Part shown: positions 1 to 7,179 of the stretch, piece after piece
Layout: every line of letters begins with the position of its first letter
Position numbering within the stretch: position 1 is the first letter of the stretch
NCBI GenBank assembly: GCA_964650975.1
Contig: CAZYWA010000100.1
Location: 1 to 18,749, forward strand
Reading direction: 5' to 3'
DNA from: CAZYWA01 sp964650975 [NCBI: uncultured bacterium]
GTDB taxonomy: Bacteria > JADJOY01
Length of the DNA: 18,749 nt
Position numbers and translations under genes: made by a program
Notes under the pieces: generated by a model
Told to the model about the DNA's origin: nothing
Databases searched by the model: none
Seen by the model: the letters and a program-made list of their open reading frames with translations, nothing else

Positions 1-2
1 TC

Positions 3-1655
3 CCCATCGAGCTCATCCGTCTCCTGGCGCCCGGCTTCTTCGGCGACGCCGTGACCTCCGTTTACTGGGGCGGGTTCCTGAAGGAGATGTCGACCCCCTA
101 CGTCGGTCTGCTGCCGCTCGCGGCTCTCCCGCTGGCGTTCGGGGCGCGCACCCGGCGCCAGGCCGCGACCCTGGTTCCCCTGAGCGTGTTCGGTCTCTTG
201 GTCGCGATGGGCGCCTACACGCCCGTCCACCGCATCGTGTACGCGCTGCTGCCGGGCTTCTCGCTGTTCCGGATGCCGGTGCGATGGCTGCATCTGACGG
301 TGATGGGACTCGCCACGCTGGGAGGGCTCGGTGTCTCGGCGGCGCTGACATCACGAGAGGCACCGGCTGGAGCCAGGAGCGGCAGAGGGGTGGCGATTGC
401 GGCGATTCCGTTGTTGGTGGCCACCCTCCATATCGCGCTGTTCTCGACAGCCGATCCAGCCGGCTCGCCGCGATTCGAGAAGGTCGAGCGCTACGTGCAA
501 GCTCACGTGGACTCGTTCCTTGGCCCTGACCCGCAGCATCTCGGCAGCGACTGGGAATCGGCGCGACCTGACCGCTGCCGGACAGCCGAAGCCGCCACGG
601 GGCAAGGGACCGTGCTGGCACTCGTCGCCGCGCTGGTCGTCGCCGCGGCGATCCGTTCGAAAACTTCTGCGACTCGGTCCGGCGTCGCGATGCTGCTGCT
701 CGGTGCCGCGGATCTGTGGTGGAGCGGGCACCGGTACGTCGAGACGGTGCCCGCTTCGACCCTCGAAACGCCGCAAGCCATCCGCTCCGTGCTCGACCAG
801 GACCCCGAGGCGCGCACACTCACGTTGCTGCCGTCCTCGATCGTGAGCCGGAGCCCGGCCTTCGACCGGAGCTATCCGGTCTTCAACCGCTTCTCTCAAT
901 CGTTCATCCACCGCGCCATGGTCGAAGGGCGCAGCGACGTCGGCGGTGTGTTCTTCGTGGTGCCGTCGGCCTATCGCGCCTTGACCGGGATCGAGTCGAC
1001 CTTCGAGCACGAGACGGTGCGCGACCGCCGCATCCTCGATCTGCTGGGCGTGCGCTGGATCGTGGCTCCCGGCGACGGCTGGCCCGACGGCGCGCCACCT
1101 CAGGCGGGTTTCGCGGAGCGGATCCACGAGGGATCGATCCGGGTGTTCGAGAATCCGAGCCCAGGCCCGCGAGTATTCGTCGCGAGCCGCGTCTATCTCG
1201 TGGACACCGCCGCGGCGGCGCGCACGCTGCTCGTCGACCCCGGGACCGATCCGCGCGCAGCGGTGATCGTTCGGAAAGACCTCCCGGCTACGGTCGATCC
1301 CTCCGACCTCGGCGCTCGGTCGCTCGAATCCGGCGGCGGAGCCTCGATCCGTCTCGATCGGGACGAGCGTGTCGAGATCGACGTCGACGCGCCACGGCCC
1401 GCGCTGCTGGTCGTCAGCGACGCCTACGACGACGGCTGGACGGCCGACGTGAACAGCGAGCGCGCACCGGTACTGCGTACGGATCTAGCGCTGCGGTCGA
1501 TTCCGGTCCCCGCGGGAACGAGCCGGGTGGTTCTCCGCTACCGCCCCGCGTCGCTCTGGGTGGGCGCCTCGATCTCGCTCGCGGCGCTCCTGGCACTCGC
1601 GCTGTGGAGCGCCACGACTTTCCGGCAGGCGCGTTTCCGACCGAGCGCCGCATGA
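3..1655 (+). CDS. YfhO-family polytopic membrane protein, C-terminal part (5' end outside window)
   Basis: The reading frame is open from base 3, so the gene begins upstream of the window; 550 residues are visible. The first residues contain a PGFFGD...YWG segment that matches the middle of the minus-strand paralogue ending at 2603. Several hydrophobic helices follow, then a DRRILDLLGVRW segment also shared with that paralogue. An extracytoplasmic region follows, then the typical YfhO C-terminal signature (ALLVVSDAYDDGW, an APV, a VPAG turn, LRYRP) and a last membrane helix. YfhO-family proteins are GT-C-like; characterised Firmicute members transfer sugars from undecaprenyl carriers to teichoic acids outside the membrane. 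The same kind of role here is inferred, with unknown donor and acceptor. The stop overlaps the next ATG (ATGA, 1652-1655), indicating translational coupling with the SGNH protein. The N-terminal catalytic loop cannot be seen. Confidence 0.85.
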   Translation, partial: PIELIRLLAPGFFGDAVTSVYWGGFLKEMSTPYVGLLPLAALPLAFGARTRRQAATLVPLSVFGLLVAMGAYTPVHRIVYALLPGFSLFRMPVRWLHLTVMGLATLGGLGVSAALTSREAPAGARSGRGVAIAAIPLLVATLHIALFSTADPAGSPRFEKVERYVQAHVDSFLGPDPQHLGSDWESARPDRCRTAEAATGQGTVLALVAALVVAAAIRSKTSATRSGVAMLLLGAADLWWSGHRYVETVPASTLETPQAIRSVLDQDPEARTLTLLPSSIVSRSPAFDRSYPVFNRFSQSFIHRAMVEGRSDVGGVFFVVPSAYRALTGIESTFEHETVRDRRILDLLGVRWIVAPGDGWPDGAPPQAGFAERIHEGSIRVFENPSPGPRVFVASRVYLVDTAAAARTLLVDPGTDPRAAVIVRKDLPATVDPSDLGARSLESGGGASIRLDRDERVEIDVDAPRPALLVVSDAYDDGWTADVNSERAPVLRTDLALRSIPVPAGTSRVVLRYRPASLWVGASISLAALLALALWSATTFRQARFRPSAA

Positions 1656-2611
1656 GCTCCGCCAGCGACATCCGCGCGCGTCGCCATCGCTGGCGCTGGC
1701 TCGCGCTCGCGGTCGTGCTCGGCCTCGGGATCCTCGAAGCCCTCGGGCGGCTGATTCCCACTCCGCCAATCCGCTCGGCCTGGACCATCCCGATCCTGCT
1801 CGAGAAGCTCGCCTCGGTGGAGCGGGACCCGGTGCTCTTCTGGCGTCTTCCCGGCCGCGGCGCCCCGAGCTACCGCGAGGGCGCGCGTCATCGGGTGCTG
1901 TGCCTCGCCGACTCGGTCACCGTCATGGACGACGGACACGGCTACCCCGAGCTTCTGGAGGCGCTGCTCGACGGCAGGATCCCGGGCGGGGTGTCGGTCT
2001 GGAACGCCGGCGTACCGGGCTACACCACGGAGCAGGCCCTGCGGTTTCTCGATCGCTATTCGTCGGCTCCGGCGCCCGAGCTCGCCACGATCCAGCTCGC
2101 CTGGAACGATCACACCCCCGCGCTCGGCGGACACCCGGATCACGAGGTGGTGATGCCACCCGAATGGGCGCTCCATCTCCAGGGCGTGCTCGACGGCTCC
2201 GGGCTCTACCAGCTCCTGCGCCGCGCGGCGGGAAAGGGCGCTTACGTTCCGGGACCTGGGCTGCGGGTGCCGCCCGAGCGTTACGAGGCGAACCTGCGCG
2301 CGCTGGCCGCCAAGCTCCGCGAGCGCGGCGCCACCGTGGTCCTCGTGACCTGCCCGTTCCTGAGCGATCACGAGGATTACACCGCCGTTCACGTTGACTA
2401 CAACCAGCGCGCGGCGCGGGTCGCCGGCGCGCTCGGTGTCGCGCTGGTCGACCCGGTGCCGCGCTTCATCGGGCACCGCGAGCTCTTCCTGCGGCCCGAA
2501 ACCGACCACGTCCATTTCAATCCCGACGGCAGCCGGATCATCGCCGAGATGATCGTCGAGACGCTCGATCGAGAGGGCTGGATCGGCGCCGCGAGCGCGG
2601 CGTCACGCTGA
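1652..2611 (+). CDS. Membrane-anchored SGNH/GDSL-type hydrolase or acyltransferase
   Basis: A 319-residue protein. The ATG at 1652 is chosen because it overlaps the preceding stop as ATGA and places a basic N terminus before one hydrophobic segment (about residues 14-34), which looks like a signal anchor with the rest in the periplasm. SGNH blocks are recognisable but drifted. Block I reads CLADSVTVMDDG with the presumed nucleophile Ser88; block II is NAGVPGYTT (Gly120). Block III is WNDH with Asn152, where the family usually has GxND. Block V is DHVHFNPDG with Asp285 and His288. The complete Ser/Asn/Asp/His set suggests an active esterase or O-acyl transferase. Next to a YfhO-like gene, an inferred substrate is an acyl group on a surface glycan. 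It converges with the following minus-strand gene and overlaps it by 9 bases. Confidence 0.83.
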   Translation: MSSASDIRARRHRWRWLALAVVLGLGILEALGRLIPTPPIRSAWTIPILLEKLASVERDPVLFWRLPGRGAPSYREGARHRVLCLADSVTVMDDGHGYPELLEALLDGRIPGGVSVWNAGVPGYTTEQALRFLDRYSSAPAPELATIQLAWNDHTPALGGHPDHEVVMPPEWALHLQGVLDGSGLYQLLRRAAGKGAYVPGPGLRVPPERYEANLRALAAKLRERGATVVLVTCPFLSDHEDYTAVHVDYNQRAARVAGALGVALVDPVPRFIGHRELFLRPETDHVHFNPDGSRIIAEMIVETLDREGWIGAASAASR

Positions 2612-5137
2612 CACGGCAGCGGCACTCGGTCGACGCCGTCCGACCGCGACCTGGGCGGCGAGCAACGCGAGCGTCGCGGCGAGCGAAACCCACATCGCCA
2701 CCCGCATCGAGCGCGGCGCATAACGCAGCTCGACGCGATGGCTTCCGCTCGCGATCGGCACCCCGATCAGCGCTCCGTCCACGCGGACCACGGGGGCGGT
2801 TCGACCGTCGACGGTTCCTTGCCAACCCGCCGCCCAGGCCTCGCTGATCACCAGAAGCGCATCCGCCGAGGTTCGGGCCTGAATGCGGATGGAGCCGTCG
2901 TCGTCGGCAGCCTTGTCGAACGCGGCGCTGACGATCGACCCCTGCGAGCCGAGATCGAGAGAGGACGTGGCGGCCGCGTCACTTCGCAGCATCACCACTT
3001 CGCCCCGCGGGTCGAAGCTCGGCGCGGCGAGCGCTTCCCACATTCGTTCCTCGTCGGGCTCGAAGCGGAGCGATCGCACCAGGAAGAAGCGCGGTAGCGC
3101 GTGCGGGTTCCGGTAAAGTGCCCACTCCTCGTTCTTCTCCGCGAGCTCGAGCTCGTCGTAGCCGCGCGCGTCCGCCGGCAGATTCCACGCACCCGGTTCG
3201 ACCGGCAGCGTCGCGGCCGGTGGCGCGATGACCCAGCGGACGTTGAGCAGATCGAGGATGCGCCGGTCGCTGGGGAAGAATTGCGTGAAGATGCCGCCGT
3301 GGATCGCGAGCCGGTTCATCGTGTCCAGACCGAAGGCACCGAATTGCAGCGCGTCGAGGCCTTGGACGAGCCCGCGGTGCATGTGCGATTGACCGTACGT
3401 GTCGAGCCCGCCGTAGTGCCTTGCGACCCCGTCGGGTGCTGGCACCGCGAACGACGAGAGCAGCGACGCGTATCGCTGGAGCTCCCCATCTCCCCGCAAC
3501 CGCTCCACCTGCTCCAGACGAAAGCGCAACGCTTGCGGATCCTGATGCAGGACGAATCGCCGGCTCCACCCACCCAGGTCGGCGAGCACCAGCAACGTGA
3601 GAAGCGCGGCGCCTCCGCGGGGGCCGAGGCGCCGGGCGAGCGTCAGTCCCACCACGAACGCCACCAGGATGGCGACGCCCACCAGCACGGAGTCGCGGCT
3701 GGCGGCGAACGCCGACGCCCCGAGGTGCTCGAGCGGGATTCCCTGGCTCGCCGACGATCGCAGCGGATCGAGCTCCGCGCCGTCGAAGATCGCGGTCCAC
3801 CAGGCCGAGGGCGCATCACCCGCCGGACGCATGGCGAGCGAGCAACCGATCGTGACGATCGCCAGCAGTGCCAGGGAAAGGTGCGACGCCAGCACGGCGC
3901 GCCGGCGGGAGACGGGCTCGTCCGCGCCGAGCAGCCGGTCGACTCCCATTCCCGCGAGCGCGCTGAGCGCGAACGACGTGATCGAGAGCCACCGGGCGGG
4001 GAAATGGAGATGGCCCGTCCCCGGAATCGCCCGCCAGACGGCGTCGAGCGACGCCACGTGGCGACCGCATGCGAGTAGCAGCGCTCCCGATCCCACGATC
4101 GCGAGGGCGATCGCCGGAGCACGCTGCTTCCGAAGCAACGCCGCGGGCAACACGATCCACGGCAACCAGCCGACGTAGAGGTTCAGGAACGACTGGAGAA
4201 AATGTCCCCAGTAGAGACCGCTCACCTCGTCTCCGAAGAACCCCGGGAAGAGGAACGTCAGGAGCTGACGGGGCGGCAGCTCGGCCAGGTGCGCGAGCTC
4301 GGGCGGTAGCTCGGTCGCCTTTGCCGCGGCCTGGCTGAAGTCGTGCCACGCCACGAGCTGTGGCGCGGCGATCAGCGCACCGATTCCGATCATCAGCGCC
4401 GAGCCGGCGAACACGACCGCAATCGAACGTGGGGTCTTCTCCGGTGCGGTCTCGCCGTGTGACCGGCGTCCTTGCCCGCGCACTGCGAGGACCCAGCCGT
4501 AGCCGCACGCGGCGACCGCGGTCTGCAGCGCCATGAATGGATGACCGCCGAGCAGCGCCAGCGCGACGACCCACGCGCCACCGAGAAACGCGCCCCGCCG
4601 CCCCGCGGTCACGCCGTGCTCCACCGCCGCAAAAGCCCAGGGGATCCAGGCGAGCGAATAGAGCTGCGCGCGGCCGCCGAGCAGCAACGCCCCCGCCACG
4701 GGACCCGAGAGCACCGCGGTCACCGCACCGATCCACGCGCCTTCCGCCCGGCAACCGGCACGACGGAGAAACACGAAGGTGCCGAGACCCAGCAACCACA
4801 GATGCAGGGCCAGGACCACGTCCATCGCCTGCGCGTGCGACAGGAACAGGTGAACGGCGTCGAGCGGGTAAAACGTGCTGCTGGTGCCCACGCCCGCCAT
4901 CGGGAACCCGGCGTTCGCGTGGCTCGTCCAGAGCGCCGGATGCCCGGATCGGTAGCGGTCCCAGGTCCACGACTCCCAGTAGTAGTGCTCGCCAGCCGTG
5001 TCCCAGCCGAACACCATGCCGCCGGGCTCGAGCCCGGGAGCGAGAAACCACAGCACCAGGCCGAGGAGCGCCGCACCGGCGAGAACGAGCGTGCCGCGGG
5101 ACTGGGCCGATTGCTCGGCGCGCGTCGGTCCGCTCAT
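2603..5137 (-). CDS. YfhO-family polytopic membrane protein, full length
   Basis: 844 residues from the ATG at 5137, chosen because it overlaps the stop of the upstream minus-strand gene as ATGA (5134-5137). The frame stays open for a further 62 codons upstream, but that would overlap the neighbour extensively and lacks membrane-protein character. After a first membrane helix (about 15-34) comes the GT-C-like first periplasmic loop with GWDT (44-47), a tryptophan at 70 and a GFP motif (77-79). About a dozen helices follow, one carrying GGHPF...Q, matching the GH-x-Q motif of the family. From residue 760 the C terminus has the ALLVISEAWAAGW, VDG, APV, HRVELRYAP signature and a last helix. The likely role is polyprenyl-phosphate-sugar-dependent glycosyl transfer at the outer face of the membrane, by family analogy. 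It is the second gene of a minus-strand pair and converges with the SGNH gene without a terminator. Confidence 0.87.
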   Translation of the reverse strand: MSGPTRAEQSAQSRGTLVLAGAALLGLVLWFLAPGLEPGGMVFGWDTAGEHYYWESWTWDRYRSGHPALWTSHANAGFPMAGVGTSSTFYPLDAVHLFLSHAQAMDVVLALHLWLLGLGTFVFLRRAGCRAEGAWIGAVTAVLSGPVAGALLLGGRAQLYSLAWIPWAFAAVEHGVTAGRRGAFLGGAWVVALALLGGHPFMALQTAVAACGYGWVLAVRGQGRRSHGETAPEKTPRSIAVVFAGSALMIGIGALIAAPQLVAWHDFSQAAAKATELPPELAHLAELPPRQLLTFLFPGFFGDEVSGLYWGHFLQSFLNLYVGWLPWIVLPAALLRKQRAPAIALAIVGSGALLLACGRHVASLDAVWRAIPGTGHLHFPARWLSITSFALSALAGMGVDRLLGADEPVSRRRAVLASHLSLALLAIVTIGCSLAMRPAGDAPSAWWTAIFDGAELDPLRSSASQGIPLEHLGASAFAASRDSVLVGVAILVAFVVGLTLARRLGPRGGAALLTLLVLADLGGWSRRFVLHQDPQALRFRLEQVERLRGDGELQRYASLLSSFAVPAPDGVARHYGGLDTYGQSHMHRGLVQGLDALQFGAFGLDTMNRLAIHGGIFTQFFPSDRRILDLLNVRWVIAPPAATLPVEPGAWNLPADARGYDELELAEKNEEWALYRNPHALPRFFLVRSLRFEPDEERMWEALAAPSFDPRGEVVMLRSDAAATSSLDLGSQGSIVSAAFDKAADDDGSIRIQARTSADALLVISEAWAAGWQGTVDGRTAPVVRVDGALIGVPIASGSHRVELRYAPRSMRVAMWVSLAATLALLAAQVAVGRRRPSAAAVSA

Positions 5138-7038
5138 CCGCCGAGCCTGAGACGAAACGAGGACGGCGGCGCGATCACGCGCACGAACGGTGCTGGATCG
5201 TCTTCGAGCACCACCGGCTCGACCCGCGCGCTCGGCGTGGCCGTCAGGCCCTCGGCCCAGTGGTAACGAAGCACCACCTCGCCCTCTGCCGGCTGCACCT
5301 CGCTCACGTCGATCTCGCCCCACGTTGCGGACACGCGACCCGAGCCGCGCTCGAACGCGGAGGGTGTCCGGTTCACGCGGTAGAAGCGGAACGGGCCCTG
5401 ATCATCCGCCACGGTGACCAGCGGCGCGAGCGCGTCGAGCGCGGCGCGGCTCGCCGGATGCCACGCCGCGATCCCGGTCACGTCGTAGAGATCGAGGTAG
5501 CGCGCCAGCCGGGCCGGCGCCAGATCGTCGAGCCGCGCGCCGAACGCCTCGCCACCGGTGAAGCTCGCGAAACGCTGCGCCACCCGGATGTACGGTGCAC
5601 GGCCGCCGATCAGCTCGCGCGCCGTATCGAGTGCCAGCATGCCGAGCACGTAGCTGCCCTGGTACGGGCCGGGGTCGTCTCGATCCACCCACGCATCCTC
5701 GACCATGAGGCGCCCTTCGCGAGGAGCACGCTCGCGCACCCACTGGTCGAGGATCGTGAATCCCGCCGGAGGTGCCGCGCTCATGGTCTGGCGGCGCACG
5801 AACTCGGTGAAGGTCGGTAGAGCGGAGACCGCCACGACCCAGCCCGCGAGCGCCACGGCATCGAGCCGAAGAGAGCCCAGGGCCGGCGTCACCGGGCGCG
5901 CCAGCCACCTTTCGACGGCGAATCCCGCGGGCAGCAGCCACAGCACCCGGTACGCGATCACGTAGCGGAACGGCTCGAACGCCGCGATCGCGTCGATCCA
6001 CGAGCCGTAGAATGCGAGCATCGCCAGCCACACCAGGGCCGCGACCAGCGCGCGCCTGAGCGGCCGATCCGCGAGCCGCAGAAGTCCGCAGAGGCCGAGC
6101 ACCTCGACGGAGAGCCGGGCGAGCCAGCTTCCCCAGAGCGGTGTCCCCAGCCAATCGCGCGCGACGAATCCGTCGAACCCCGCGGCCGGCGTCACGACCT
6201 CGGTGACGATCCGGAGCGGGTCGTGCTGCGTCCAGAGCGGCCACGGCACCGCGCTCCGCCAGTGCACGTAGCGGAGCATCGGCGCCAGCCAGGCACCGTT
6301 CACCGCGAGCGTCGCCACCAGCGCGGCACCGAGGATCCCCAGCGTGCGCGGTACGCGCCCGTTCGCGCGGGCCGCGGCGATGGCGAGAACCGGCACCGGC
6401 AGCAGCAGGACGGCGCCCTTGTGCACCAGGAGATCGAGCGCGGTCAGCGCCACGAACGCGAGCCCCCAGCCCACCCGATCGCGTGTCAGGAACGCGTGAG
6501 CACTGGCCAGCACCGGGAGCACCAGCACGCTCACGAACCCGCCCACCACCGGGCCGGTGGCACGGAACATCTCGAGCTCCGAACCGTCGAGCAGCACCAC
6601 GCCGATCAGCGTGATCGCGAGCGACGCGCGACGCTCGATCCCGAAGCCGCGGAAGCTCGCGTAGAGCAACCACGGGATCGCCGCGCAGCCGAGCACCACG
6701 CCGAACCGCACCCACTGCCCCGACGTCACGCCTGGGATCGCGAGCGCCGCGTACTGGTGGGAAACGAGGTTGTGCTCGAGGAACGCGAACGGATAACCGG
6801 CCATGAAGTGCGGCTCGTAACCCCACACGCGCCCGGTGGTCGCATGGATCCGCCGGCCCACTTCGATCACGTCGGCCGAGAACGCGTGATCGAGCGCCCA
6901 GGTGGTACCGGGCGCGAACAGGTGGTCTCGATAGGGCCACGCGGCGCGAGCGGCCGAGAGAACGCACAGGAGCAGCACGCATGCCCGGACGCCAAGCCGG
7001 CCGCCGGGGCCCGCTCGATCGTTCGTCGGGAAGCGCAT
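5134..7038 (-). CDS. GT-C-like polytopic membrane protein (possibly 6-pyruvoyl-tetrahydropterin-synthase-related membrane family)
   Basis: 634 residues starting with ATG at 7038; no clear Shine-Dalgarno lies upstream. A first membrane helix (about 16-34) is followed by a periplasmic loop containing an aspartate, a tryptophan and the segment HFMAGYPFAFLEHN, as in GT-C enzymes. About ten hydrophobic helices follow, to roughly residue 410, then a soluble C-terminal domain of about 220 residues that ends without a last membrane helix. It lacks the YfhO C-terminal signature of its neighbours, so it is a different subfamily. The layout resembles Pfam's 6-pyruvoyl-tetrahydropterin-synthase-related membrane proteins, a name that does not imply pterin chemistry. 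Catalysis and substrate are unknown. The stop overlaps the start of the YfhO paralogue by four bases, so the two are probably co-translated and act in the same pathway. Confidence 0.78.
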   Translation of the reverse strand: MRFPTNDRAGPGGRLGVRACVLLLCVLSAARAAWPYRDHLFAPGTTWALDHAFSADVIEVGRRIHATTGRVWGYEPHFMAGYPFAFLEHNLVSHQYAALAIPGVTSGQWVRFGVVLGCAAIPWLLYASFRGFGIERRASLAITLIGVVLLDGSELEMFRATGPVVGGFVSVLVLPVLASAHAFLTRDRVGWGLAFVALTALDLLVHKGAVLLLPVPVLAIAAARANGRVPRTLGILGAALVATLAVNGAWLAPMLRYVHWRSAVPWPLWTQHDPLRIVTEVVTPAAGFDGFVARDWLGTPLWGSWLARLSVEVLGLCGLLRLADRPLRRALVAALVWLAMLAFYGSWIDAIAAFEPFRYVIAYRVLWLLPAGFAVERWLARPVTPALGSLRLDAVALAGWVVAVSALPTFTEFVRRQTMSAAPPAGFTILDQWVRERAPREGRLMVEDAWVDRDDPGPYQGSYVLGMLALDTARELIGGRAPYIRVAQRFASFTGGEAFGARLDDLAPARLARYLDLYDVTGIAAWHPASRAALDALAPLVTVADDQGPFRFYRVNRTPSAFERGSGRVSATWGEIDVSEVQPAEGEVVLRYHWAEGLTATPSARVEPVVLEDDPAPFVRVIAPPSSFRLRLGG

Positions 7039-7179
7039 TCGATGGGGTCGTCGGGCCGCGTCCGCGAGGGCCCTTCACGCTATGAAGCCTCACGAGCCGC
7101 GGCAAGTGCGCGCCATAGTAAGCTCGCGGCCCTTCCTCGCGGTGCCCGCTGATCCCGGCACTTCGCCACCTCGGCACCC
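7039..7179. promoter_or_regulatory. Short divergent intergenic region between two membrane-protein genes
   Basis: These 141 bases separate divergently transcribed genes and must hold promoters for both, unless either is leaderless. No convincing -35/-10 pair was found; a few AT-richer patches such as CATAGTAAG lie in the middle. No Shine-Dalgarno is evident before either start. Confidence 0.35.

Noticed and set aside
1538-2515. A 325-codon minus-strand frame opposite the SGNH gene
   Set aside because: It has no recognisable motif, while the opposite strand has all SGNH blocks.
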